Source of the DNA: Eucalyptus grandis
Taxonomy: Eukaryota; Streptophyta; Magnoliopsida; Myrtales; Myrtaceae
Direction: 5' to 3'
Assembly (NCBI RefSeq): GCF_016545825.1
Contig: NC_052613.1
Span: 57,734,833-57,798,832, forward strand
DNA length: 64,000 bases
The notes under the pieces are model-generated. The model saw only the letters and a list, made by a program, of their open reading frames with translations. It was not told the origin of the DNA and made no database searches. Positions 45,831 to 57,391 of this stretch are shown here, piece by piece. Each line of letters starts with the position of its first letter. Position 1 is the stretch's first letter. Made by a program: the position numbers and the translations under genes.

Positions 45831-47863
45831 GAACCAGTTTGAAAATGTACCGATTTTCAAAATTGGATTTGCCTAGTTTTAGAATCCCACGGGTATAGAA
45901 CTGGGCTTTTGGCTACTGTTGTATATGAAGGGACTCAAGTGCTCAATTCCACGAATCACTAGCATTTTACTTTATCACCAAGGCTAAACGATTCATGCGT
46001 TCATGGGCAATTGACAGCATTACATATCTATAACCGTTTGCTCTGGACACAATCACTTATTCACCCCTAATCCAATCACTAGGATCGCAAACTAGCAAAC
46101 TAACTGGTTCTCCGACTGGCCTAAGTTTGAAAACATTGGTGCCAAGTTCCTATTTCTTCTTAAAACAAGTAGATAATGACCATCTTAGATTAATTGAGTT
46201 GTAATTGACGCAATATTTGCCACGTAACGAAAGATGATAGCTAATTGATTATAACTAATAAACTTTGATGCTCCTCTTTCTCCTTTATTATATTAGATCT
46301 AGAAATTCTTCGTACTGCTCCAAATGAGGTTGATGCTCAACTTCCATGGTACATTACTCCTGTTGTTTCCCTAGTTCGAGCTATGACTAATGCTTGACCT
46401 TTCCCTTAAAAATTTCGTATTCAACGGTAAGTCTTTGCTTTGGCTTCGCACATACTTCAATTTAAGATGCTAATAAATCTTAGTCAATAGGGAAAAAAAG
46501 TTGACATCTACCACTCTTAGGAACCTTATATGCTATTAGGAACTTTGTCAAGCATGGCATGCTATCGAGAGGTCGTAGGACTTTGTCAGGCTTAAGAAGA
46601 GATCTAATCGCCCCAATCAAAAGAAATGAAATCTATCAACCATTGGATTTTGTTGAAAAGAAAAAAACTAGAAAATGATGCAGTGCAATATATTTAGCTA
46701 CGCAGTAGCAGTTTGATTTGTCACATGTAGTTTTTGGATATCATGGTTTTTGCGAGCATGAGAAGAAAACTAGTCACAACATTTGGAAGCAAATTACTCA
46801 GTATCATCTCTGGTGAGTTTGCTAAGAATTTTCTTTTGATAAGCAAAAGAAATTTACTACACAATGGCGTCAAGCAGATGCTAGCCCACGTAACAAATCA
46901 TAAATGCAGTTCATGCTATGAGGTATAAGAAAGAATGCACATTAGTAATGTCATCGTCACGCAACCAAAAGCCGTGAAAAGCCATCTATCATTCAAAAAA
47001 TAAATAAACCAGTCTTGCTATTTTCAAAAGCTCTCGTATTTCTTTCTTCACAACGAAACAGTAAGCTATTGAAGTGAATCAACCATGAACATAGCCCAAC
47101 ATATGAACACAGCCCAACATAAACGAGGAGTAACAAAAACTACTTACTGTTTGATGTTGGGTTCTAAAATCCAACAAAAGGAAGTTTTCTAGTAGAACGC
47201 AAAAACAGGAGTGTGCCATAGATTCATGGAGAATTTAAACAGAAATTACAAGACCTATGAAACAGGCAGTCAGATAGAAAGCAAATGAAGGTATGTTGTA
47301 GAAGGCAGTCATAGACATTGTGGACCTGAATATCCATGCATAGTGATGAGCAAGGCATTACTGCAGGGTGAGCTCGGCATCTAATTTGTAACGACAAGAG
47401 AGAGTGTGTCAATCATCATAGATGCTGAGGCTGTGTTCTCCATGATAGCTACTACCCAATCATCTCTTTGACCCAACAATTGAGATTCAAATGCACAGTG
47501 GCAAGTTCATCTTCATAATAGCAGATTAGTACGGTCGCACCCATTAAGTCAAACCATTAACTGAGAATGAACCAGCCTTTGTAAGTAGGCGCTTCGATGT
47601 CCTTGTTGGCACCAAGGCGAGCTGAGAGTTGCCAAAAGCATTAACTGCACATTCTTTCTGAATCATTGATTTCAGGAGTTCCGGTGGCAATGTTTAGGAC
47701 TAACAAGGAATGAGATGGATCAGTCCGCTATTAATTGACTTGGTTTATAGATGTAAGCAGAGTTTGTCTAATTAAATCTGTACAAAAACTTGAAACTTTG
47801 AACTTGTGAAGAAGAACACTGGAAAGCAAGTTATCTTGACAACTCGAATAAGAACATATGACC
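45831..47863. other. No gene recognised
   Basis: AT-rich sequence with short open frames only. I see no RNA gene, transposon end or repeat family that occurs elsewhere in the window. Confidence 0.5.
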
Positions 47864-49193
47864 TTAAAATGAGTCACGAGGCTTGTACTTATTGTCAATT
47901 TCATGTATATCCATTAAGGAGCTGTCTCCAACTGCAATATCCTCCAATTCACTGATGGCTTCTATTTGGTTAAGCTGCATATCAACGCCTCCATCCTCAG
48001 AGCTGCCATCTAGAAAATCATTATCTTCCATATCTTATGAGTCCATAAAAGTTTCTATCTTTTTCTTCCTCCCCGTATAACTAATAAGACTTAGGACTTT
48101 TTCCTTCCAAATAACGAGCGGACATTTCCGAATCAACTCTGCACCTTCATAAGCTCCTCTGAAGAACACACTAAACCTCTTTCCCCTCTCAGAGATAGAA
48201 AACGCCATAATGCTTCAACAAGAGTCTCATCAGCTTCTAAGGCATCACAAATTCTTGTCGAAAGTGCGCGAGGTGATTGGTTATCAACCTATTTTCCATT
48301 GTGAAGCTAAGTAACTCGTGCATTGCTGCAATGGATCTCTTATTGAATTCTTTCAATCCAGCTTGAAGGCCACATGCATAAGCATAAGGAGTCAAGTAAG
48401 ACCTTTTCTGAAAGTGCTCAATCTTCCCTCCCTATCTACACACCTTCTTGTAACTGGGAGGAAACTTCAAGGGGAAAGATAGGGAAAGCAACCCTAGAGT
48501 ATGAAAAGGCAAATTTTGATACCCCCAATATGTGCTTGTCCAACTCTGTGATAGCCCAAGCAGGATTCCGCTCTATGAGCTTGAGGTAATCAACTTCATC
48601 TGAAGATTTAACCACTTTGAAGTGCCGCAGATACTTGTGTACCCACTTGCTCCTAAAATCAGCTGGCAAACCAGACTCTCTTCCGAAATGAGCAATTTTG
48701 TCCAGAAGAAGCCATTTATCGACTCACATCGTCAACATCCTAGTCACGTATTCAATAGCCGTGCCAGAATGTCCCCTAATCGATCTCTCCTCTTCCTCTA
48801 ACGAGTCTTCAGCTTCTTTAGTTAATTCCAAACCACAATACCCCCTTCTGATCCTTATACGACTCAAAATAGTTTTGGTGACTTTCGAATAAAATCCACT
48901 ATACCGTTTGCTTGGCTATAGATCCAGCGATCACACATGGATTATCATCTCGGGTTCCTTTTTCAACATTTCCATCAAAACCAACACCTTTGACACCACT
49001 TTTGCTTCTCAGTGGCAATTTCGAGATCATGGACCCTCTTGTCCTTATTCCTATCTTGCACTCTCTTGCTGGTGGTCATGAATCTACGCTGTGACCAGTT
49101 AAGTAAAATCTCGCCAAACTCAAGTTTCCTCTCAGGGTAGGCGAATGCACTGGTGAGGTGACAAAGCAACCAAACTCTCTTGCGGAACTTCAT
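47864..49193 (-). pseudogene. PORR-domain protein pseudogene (RPD1/WTF-like)
   Basis: PORR proteins bind RNA in mitochondria or plastids and assist group II intron splicing. In minus sense from the ATG at 49193: a basic, presequence-like N-terminus (MKFRKRVWLLCHLTSAFAYP), then KRVQDRNKDKRVHDLEIATEK, VLMEMLKKEPEMII, LTKEAEDSLEEEERSIRG, SGTAIEYVTRMLTM, LLLDKIAHFGRESGLPADFR, KWVHKYLRHFKVVKS, NPAWAITEL, and an acidic C-terminus ending in a TAA at 47864-47866. Breaks: a shift near 49000, two stops near 48915-48935, a further shift in the same region, a stop near 48735, shifts near 48440-48520, a stop and shift near 48180-48240, and a stop near 48040. There are no introns, as in related genes. Assignment to RPD1 rather than another PORR member is a guess. 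Confidence 0.83.
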
Positions 49194-50165
49194 TCATTCG
49201 AGAAAGCCACTGTTTTACCAATGATTTGAAGACGGGTCATCTCAAGATGGTAATGCATCGCTCTAAATTCAAGAAACAAGCCCAACAAAAGCAAATGTCT
49301 CTCACTCGGGGCAAACATCAAACGGCTTACGTGCAATGGAACAAGGAACAACAAGAGCCCAAGACAAAACATTCAAGAAGATCGCCGTAAATGCGCGATT
49401 ACCAACTCTCTCGGATCACTCGATGAGCATCAATCTCGACTTCGACGGAAGCTGGTTGGGATTTCAAGCGGGGTTTGTGCAGAGAACGAAGAAGAAGAAT
49501 AAGAAGAAGAAGAAGCGGGGCGCGAAGAAGAGGGAATGGGCGGTAGAAACGGAACGGATTGTCGTTTTGGTTTTTGCGTTTCTCGTCATGGGAGAGAAGA
49601 TATTTTGATTTAAATAATTAAAAGAGCTTGAGGGTCTTATAAATGGTGATATTCTTATGCTTTTAATATATATATAATTGAGGCATTTGAGATTACATCA
49701 AAAATCCGATTAAAAACATTATTTAATTTTAGTAAAAAAAATCGAACCATATTGAAACCAAACATTGTATCTCGTATTTTGTAGATAGTCGAACGTCTTC
49801 TCTGATTATACATACATTCAAATACTTACGTAAAAGACCAACTTTTTTAGGAAAAATATAAGGAAATATATGTTGAAAATGTTCTATATTTTAAGTATGA
49901 TTTGCCTATTTTGTAAGTTGGAGTTGAACCACAAATCAACTTTTAGACATTAAATGTGCTCCATGTTCGTTACACATGCTTCATGTTCATCACCTTTTAT
50001 TGAATCACTGAGTTACAAATTCTAGAATGTGTGCCCAAATTAGTCAAAAGCAAGTTCTTAGCAAGTCATTTCGGATAACTCAATTATTAATTGATATTTT
50101 TCTAATTCTGTGAGTAATAAGCGTGGAGTTTAAACATAATGCCACTAAATCAAGTATTGACCACG
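49194..50165. other. No gene recognised
   Basis: Upstream flank of the PORR relic, then AT-rich sequence. A 90-codon frame at 49336-49608 with a lysine-rich middle resembles nothing known to me. Confidence 0.5.
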
Positions 50166-51394
50166 ATATGTGTGACATCTTGAAATTCAATCCCGTTTCG
50201 ATAAAATGAAATGTGCATATCGTCGGCGTGCTTATAGTCCTTTTTCTCGAGCTGATCACTCACGAGTTAACTAACTTATTGGATGAAGCCGTCCGGTCGA
50301 TTTTAACCATGAAATTTGATTCGGTTTTGGGAATTGAATATCCGAGCATGTCACAATTCATTTTTATGACCATCTCATCGTCTATTAATTTATTATCGAG
50401 TCCGAAATCTCAAGAAAGAAATTATCGGAGGAAAAATCGAAGACCGAAAAGAAATTAGAAAGGGAAATGGAAAGAGAAAAGAAAATTTAGAATATAATTA
50501 TTCTTTTCTTTTCTCTCTCTCTTTCTCTCTCCTTTCACTCGCCCATCGTGCGGACAGCACCCCCACCGACCTCTCTCTCTCTCTCTTTCAATCCTTATCC
50601 CTTCTCTCTCTCTTCTCTCTCTTCTTCCCCACCCCACATGATTGAAACCCCTCTTCTTCCTCTCTTCTTCGTGCGACCCAGCTGAACAGAAACAAAAGCA
50701 GCTCGCTTGGGATCAGAGCAGCCGCCGTCGCCGCCCAAGCTCAGCCGCTCGCCGGTCGTCCTTCCCCGCACGACGCCACGCGTTCAGCTGCTTGCCCTTT
50801 GCGCCGTGCCGCCCGCCCCGCCGCTGTCCAACCCCTGTTTAGCAACCACCGGACCGTCGTCTAGCTCCGATTAGCCGTCGTGTAGCCTCTCTGGAGCTCC
50901 ACCCATCTTTCCCGACCCCTTGCCGCCCCCATCCCTCTCTCTTTCTCTTTGTTTTGCAGCGATCCAGCAACCCCGTCATGTGGGTATCCGGCAGCCTTCG
51001 GGCCCGCTTTTGGGCTGTTTCCGGGCCCCGAACCCGAGCCGTGCTTTGGGAAGAATCGTCCCTCGCATCGACCCCGTTGGATTGATCGGATTTGCGCGCG
51101 ATTTGGTGAGTAATCTCACTAATCCCGGATTAGTTGGCTAATTATGCTTAAGGTTGGTTTAGTTTTAATTAATTATGTTTAGGTTGTTAGATTATAATAA
51201 ATTAGCAATTATTAGTCAATTGTGATGTGATTTAGATAAATTGACTGCGCCATTAGCAAGTAGATGTGGTCTATTATTTATTGGAAGTATCTCAGAAATT
51301 TTCCGACCCCTAATCGGGCTTCAATTTGGCGATTCGGGCTTAAGTGGGATTTTTGGCATTTAAATATTATTTTTCGGAATTAAATTAATTAATT

Positions 51395-51780
51395 ATTTAT
51401 TTTCTGAAAATTCATATGGGGGGCCAGTGACCGGAATATTATGCTGATGATTGTGGTGAAGTTCATTTATTTAATCGGGCTTTATTTTGAGCTAAATTGA
51501 ATTTTTAATATTAATTATTTAATTTTCGAAATTAATTAATTATTTATTTATTTCCTGAAAATTCAACTAGGATGGTCCGTGACCGGAAATTTATGCTGGT
51601 AATCATGGTGCAGTCCGTTTATTTAAGTGGGCCTTATTTTTGGCTAAACAGAATTTTTAATATTTAATAATTAATTTTCGAAATTATTTATTTTTATTTT
51701 TTTTTGTAAATCAAGATTTTGATGGCCGGCGACCGAAATCTCGTGCTGATTGTTGTGGCACAGTCCGTTTATTTAATTGA
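51395..51780. repeat. Three diverged ~125-165 bp tandem units in the 5' LTR
   Basis: Each unit holds a 'ggccagtgaccggaa' phrase, 'atgctg', 'gcagtccgtttatttaa' and 'gggc...ctaaa...ttttaatatt'. The same array lies at 58735-59120 in the 3' LTR, so it was part of the LTR at insertion. Confidence 0.75.
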
Positions 51781-52265
51781 GCTCCACGTTGCATGGAATT
51801 AAATAAATTGTGATATTTTAGAGATTTATCCTAAATTGATTGGAATTGATTGAGATTGAATTATGGATTGGTAAATGGCGTGGTTAAATTGTGCAATTGA
51901 GTGTTAAATTATGCAAATTGAGTGATGATTGGAATTTTGGTATTTAATTCCAAAATTTGTGGATTTTGATATTTATTTAGAAAAACCCGGGTGTCGGGTT
52001 TTAACACCGAAAATAGATTTTAAGTACTATATCAAATAATGGGGTTTGAAAAAGATAGGTATCAGTCTTCTGGTTTGAATTGACCGTGTACCCACACACG
52101 ACTATTTTCGGGATGTTTTTAATACGAAGAAAATAGGCCAGGATCACTATTTTAATGGAGGCATTTGAGTGCAATGCACAGTGTCCTAGGCCAAGATTGA
52201 TTGGTCGTGTGTTGGTTAAGAGAAACCATCCTGGGCTGTTAAGTCGGATGTTACCCATTCATTGG

Positions 52266-52510
52266 GACTCGGGTCGCAGTAGATTCTAGACCTACGCCCC
52301 TTCGGGGAAGCCGTCTAATTGAGAGACGTCGATGTGCTCATGGTGGGAGACGAAGCCTGGCTATGCCAGAAGACACCGAACTTGTGAGTATGTTGTATTC
52401 GGGTCACAGTAGATTCTGGACCTACGCCCCTTCGGGGAAGTTGTCTCTGAGAGAGACGTAACCGTGCTCAATGGGGTGAGACGACGCCGGGCAATGCCAG
52501 AAGACCGCCA
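52266..52510. repeat. Two ~125-bp tandem units in the 5' LTR
   Basis: 'cagtagattct' plus 'gacctacgccccttcgggga' occurs near 52275 and 52405, followed in both by 'gagagacgt...cgtgctca...tgccagaaga'. The counterpart is at 59617-59870. Confidence 0.85.
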
Positions 52511-53291
52511 ATAGAGTTGGCCATACCCTTGAGGGGTGTAATTAACAATTGGAACGCATGATGGTTGAGTTTGATGCGCCGGATTATGAGACAAAATTGT
52601 GTGACATGGTATGGGACGTGTCATAACGATTTGGCCATATAATCTGGACCCTTGTGATATATTGAGTTGAGTGATGCGTTTCAATTGCTGGATGTATCGA
52701 TTCTATACATATGTATGTGAATTGTACTGACTTGCAGGTGGAATCTGAGGCCAAGATAAGTCCTCTGCCCTGTGCTTGTTTAGGCAGCCTATAGTATAAT
52801 GGTTAACTAATCGGGGCTTAGTGGGGTAGAACTCGCTGAGACGTAGTCTCATCCCAGTTTGGGGAAAACATTTCAGGACTCCGTTGAGGAGTTGAGGAGG
52901 AGGAGCCTGAGAAGGAGAACTCGAAGGCGAACTTGAGGAAAAAGGATTTTTGGAAGAAGAAGATAATTCCGAATGGGGTCTTGAGTACGACCTAGATGGA
53001 TTGAGATTCCCTCTTCTTTTGTGAACTTCAATTGATGTGAATAGAGTTTAGAGTAAAAAGTTGTGAAGTTCTCTGGTTTGTGTTTTGTATATATAAGTTT
53101 CAATATGAGAAATATGGCCCTGCTGTTCTGTCCCATTGTTTTATTGTCTAGGGATTTTAACTACTTCCGCATGTGCTTAAATAATGAAAGGGTCGGCGAT
53201 ACATAGTCCTGGGATATCACATTATAAAATCGACCAAGAGTAGAAGGATGTGTGCGTGCCCGAGGATCAAGGCGTGACATCCCCTTTTTTG

Positions 53292-53304
53292 TGGTATCAG
53301 AGCA
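53292..53304 (+). other. Primer binding site, initiator tRNA-Met
   Basis: TGGTATCAGAGCA, 12 bases after the LTR end. It is the standard plant initiator-Met primer complement. Confidence 0.95.
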
Positions 53305-53486
53305 AGGTTAGGTATTGGAGTGATAAGGAGCGATGACCATGGGATAGTTAGTAGGAAGGGCCTTTAAATTCATGCTGGTGCATGTCTGTTTTAGCTGAAT
53401 GCTAGAATTGTTTGTTGTGTGTGGATCGCTCACCTTCTAATCCAGTGTGGATTTGGAAGATGGGTTTCAGTGTAAAGACTGAACCA

Positions 53487-54060
53487 TGAGCGAGCAGGAG
53501 TTGAGGACTCCTGGTAAGAGGACAATGTCCTCTGTGACTCTGGAGAATGCACTGACAAAGGTCGGTACCCGAGGTGGTTGTGGCAGAGTGTTGACTCTGG
53601 CCAGTTCGAGTGTAAGAGTACCACCACAGGTTGGTACTAGTGTAGCAGCGTCGAATGATCCTAAGTTCGATAGGATCGTTCTGATGCTAGTGTTCCTTGG
53701 AAATTGAATGAGCCAGCAAGCTCAGGATCAAGCCACTGTTGTTGTCGCTATCTCTACCGCTGTTGTCGCCTCACCTGCTGAGATTCAGAGTGGAGATGTG
53801 ATCTAGGAGCGAGTCATTGCATTCGAGCCGAGGTATAGATCTAGTTCGGGCAGAAATGGAAATCGGTCAGGGAAAAGACCGAGGTCGAGAGAAAAGCATT
53901 CTATTCCACTCACAAGGAAGTATGGATAAATCCAGTGTCTGAGTATGACGAGAACCTGTTGTGATGATGACCAGCATGGCCATCAGGTGAAGGACTGTCA
54001 GTGGAAGTCTAAGGTAGCATAGACATCGCTACTGTGGCCAGGAAGGAATGGGAGTAGAAT
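53487..54060 (+). pseudogene. Gag remnant of the chromovirus
   Basis: A short open frame (MSEQELRTPGKR at 53486) with no recognisable capsid core is followed by broken sequence. Near 53960 the residues CDDDQHGHQVKDC resemble a degraded CCHC zinc knuckle. Most of gag has been deleted compared with family members. Confidence 0.6.
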
Positions 54061-57000
54061 GGACCTTGCACCGATCAGAGAAAGAATGTGTTGGAAGTGA
54101 TTTTATCAGAGCAGCGTAGCAAAGTTTTGTGCTGAGTTGGTAGAACTTAAATTGTTGAAGTAAAAGTAAAAGAGAGGGAATCACTAGCAATAGTTGTGCT
54201 TGACTAGTTGCTGAGGTGTGAGTTTGATGCCACATGAGTAGTGTGGGCTCATGGAGCATCTAGTGATAATGAATCACGATCATGGAGTAAGCCAGTTTAG
54301 TCCATTAGCATGTGAAAGTGTCGAGGTTATTGGGAGTCGAAAAGAATCTTCGATTCCATTAATCTTGCTGGCTGAAGGCAACTTGTTTATTAGACGGAGG
54401 TTACCAAGGTTGCTTGCGCGATTGTCTTGGGTAGGACAGATTGGAGAACTAGAGATGGAGAACATCTCAGTGGTCTACAAAATTCTAGATGTGTTGTCAC
54501 TAGAACTACCAGACCGTCGTCAAAGAAAGAGATAGAAAGTGCAATCGAGCTAGCACCAGGATAGAGCCACTCTCGAAGGCTTCTCACCAGTTGTTGTTGT
54601 TGTCTAAATGGGTAGAATTGAAGATGCAAATGTGAAGATTGATGAATGAGGAATTCATCCATATCAGTGCATCATTTTGGGGAAACATCAGTTTTGTTTG
54701 TGAGAAAAGAAAGATGGTTTGTTGCAAGTATGCATCGACCATCATCAACTCAATTAGGTGACGATCAAGGACAAGCATCCATTGTAAAAAGATCGGCGAA
54801 TTGGGTGACCAGACATCAAGAGTGTCGATGTTTTCAACGATCAACTTGAGAACAGGATGTTGTCAGTTGTGAACCACGAAAGACAGATGTTCATACTTGA
54901 TATGGTCTTTATGAGAGTATTGTAAGATCGTTTGGCTTGGTGAACACTCCAGTTGCTGTCATGGATTTGACAAACAAAGTGTTCAAGGAATATCTGGACC
55001 AATTTGTGATCGTGTTCATTGATGACATCTTGGTCTATTCGAGAAGTAATGAAGAGCATGAGAATCATCTGAGAGTAGTACTTCAGACCTTAAGAACTCA
55101 TCAGCTGTATGCTAAGTTTACCAAATGCGAGTTTTGGTTAACTCATGTTGCGTTCTTAGGTCATGTGATTTCCGGAGAAGGAATCTTCATCAACCCGAGC
55201 AAGATAGAAGCCATGATCAAGTGGCCGAGACCAACAACAGTGATAGAGATCAGAAGTTTTCTGGGGTTAGCAGGTTATTACGGCACGAGTTTGTGGAAGG
55301 GTTCTCATCGATAGCGTCGCCTCTGACAAAGCTCCTAAAGAAAGAAGAGAAATTTGTATGGTCAGACAAGTGCGAGCGTAGTTTCCAAGAGCTGAAGGAA
55401 AAGCTGACTACCACACCTGTGCTGACGATTCCATCTGGTCTTGGAGGATTCGAGATCTATAGTGATGCGTCATTCAGGGGATTGGGTTGCGTGCTGATGC
55501 AACATGGCAGAGTTGTTGCATACGCTTCCCGGCAGTTGAGATCTCGTAAATTGAATTATCCGACGCATGACTTAGAACTCGTAGCCATCATATTTGCATT
55601 GAAGATTTGGAGGCACTACTTGTACGGAGAAAAGTTTCAGATCTTCACGGACCATCAGAGTCTCAAGTATTTATTCTCTCAAAAAGAGTTGAACATGAGA
55701 CAGTGACGATGGATGGAATTGTTGAAGGATTATGACTGTGATATTCTATATCACCCGGGAAAGGCGAATAAGGTTGCCAATGCATTGAGTCGGAAGTCTT
55801 CAGTGGCACGGATCTTAGTTAAGGAGTGGAATTTAATCGAGAGAACTCGAGATTCGGAATTCAAATTTGAGGTAGGCCACCTTTCAAGTCTTATGGCCAC
55901 CCTCAGAATTGAACCGGATGTCCAAGTCAGAATCAAAGAACTCCAACCGACAGATCCGGATGTACAGAGAATTCTTCAAGAGGATACTGATAAAAGAAAG
56001 GCTAATTTTCAAGTTTCTGATGATGGGGTACTGAGGCTTCGTGAACGTTTGCTTGCACCTGGATTTTGAGCTTAGAGAATAAATTTTATCTGAGGCACAT
56101 CGTAGCACTTATAGCATTCATCCTTGAAGCACTAAAATGTATCGAACTGTGTCAACACTACTGGTGGTCAGGTATGAAGGCAGACATCACCAAGCATGTG
56201 GCCAAGTGTTTGACTTGTTAGCAAGTAAAAGTCCAGCACTACAAGCCGGGAGGACTTCTGCAACCTCTCGCGATCCCCAGTGGAAATGGGAGCATATCAC
56301 GATGGACTTCGTGATTTGGACTACCAAGGAGTCGAGGGGAATGATTCGATTTGGGTAGTAGTTGACGGTGACAAAGTCGGCTCACTTCATTGCGGTTCGA
56401 AAGGACTTGAGTCTGGATAGACACGCAGACCTGTATGTGCGTCAAGTGGTTCGAATGCATGGAGTATCGGTTACGATAACATCCAATAGAGAACCGAGGT
56501 TTACAGCTGCTTTTTGGAAGAGCTTGCAGAGTGCTTTAGGTACAAAGCTTCAGTACAGTACGGCGTATCATCCTTAGACGGATGGCCAGTCTGAAAGGAC
56601 AATTCAGACTCTTGAAGACATGCTGAGAGCGTGTGTAATAGACTTCAAAGGAAGTTGGGAAGATTAGCTTCATCTGGTGGAATTCGCCTACAACAACAGT
56701 TATCAGCAGAGCATCAAGATGGCTCCATTTGAAGTGTTGTATGGCAGAGCGTGCAGAACTCCAGTGTGTTGGGATGAAGTCGGAGAAAGGAAGATAACAG
56801 GCCCAGAGTTGGTTCAGCAATCGGTAGATGCCGTGGCAGTGATCAGAGACAGATTTAAGACAGCGCAGAGAAGGCAGAAAAGTTATGCAGATAAGCGTCG
56901 AAGGTCTTTGGAATTCCAAGTTGGTGATCACGTTTTTCTGAAAGTGTCACCAATGAGGGGAACTTCGCGCTTTAGTAAGAAAGGCAAGCTGAGTCCGAGG

Positions 57001-57350
57001 TACGTAGGTCCGTTTGAGATTCTTGAAAGAATCGGAAACCTAGCGTATCGTCTTGCGTTGCCGCCAAGATTGGCGCAAGTGCATGACGTCTTTCACGTGT
57101 CGATGTTAAGGAAGTACGAGCCTGACCCGACCCACGTGCTCAATTTCGAGAAATTGGACGTGGATGACCGTGTATTATACGTGGAAAGCCCGGTTCAGAT
57201 TATCGATCGCAAAGAGCAAGTTCTGCGTACAAAGACCATTCCGTTGGTCAAAGTGGTCTAGCAACACCATGGCACTAAAGGAGCAACTTGGGAGACGAAG
57301 AATCGATGAGACAGTGGTACCCCCGCCTTTTTTATCAAAGTGTGTAATGG
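54061..57350 (+). pseudogene. Pol remnant: RT, RNase H, integrase, chromodomain-like tail
   Basis: No protease is recognisable. RT traces start near 54640 (LFVRKER, then KDKHP); the catalytic segment [10 protein letters not shown] is at about 55010-55040, followed by [11 protein letters not shown] and SFLGLAGYY, a frameshift near 55300, RNase H ([24 protein letters not shown]), a stop near 55704, and HPGKANKVANALSRK. The integrase has a damaged HHCC region (56180-56230), a damaged core (SNREPRFTAAFW near 56490, with Asn where the catalytic Asp is expected), and an open C-terminal frame at 56677-57261 (APFEVLYGRACRTP, GPFEILERIGNLAYRLALP, VHDVFHVSML). The chromodomain-like end is cut by TAG at 57259 and a shift near 57310. 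Confidence 0.92.
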
Positions 57351-57377
57351 TTTAAATTTCAAGGACAAAATTTTTAT

Positions 57378-57391
57378 AAGAGGGGAAGAGT
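57378..57391 (+). other. Polypurine tract of the chromovirus
   Basis: AAGAGGGGAAGAG lies immediately before the 3' LTR start TGTGACATCC. Confidence 0.85.

Larger units (their letters stand above)
50171..53279 (+). repeat. 5' LTR of the chromovirus
   Basis: Begins TGTGACATCTTG and ends GGCGTGACA. It is close to the 3' LTR by eye but lacks 66 bases present at about 57508-57573. It contains a pyrimidine-rich stretch, a GC-rich exon-like block (50640-51105) and tandem repeats at about 51395-51780 and 52266-52510. Confidence 0.93.

Noticed and set aside
50640..51141. Host gene first exon with real function
   Set aside because: The same block is in both LTRs of one retrotransposon, so it is part of the LTR; capture from a host gene is left as a hypothesis.
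53486..53707. 73-codon frame as a host gene
   Set aside because: It follows the chromovirus primer site in the gag position and degenerates downstream.
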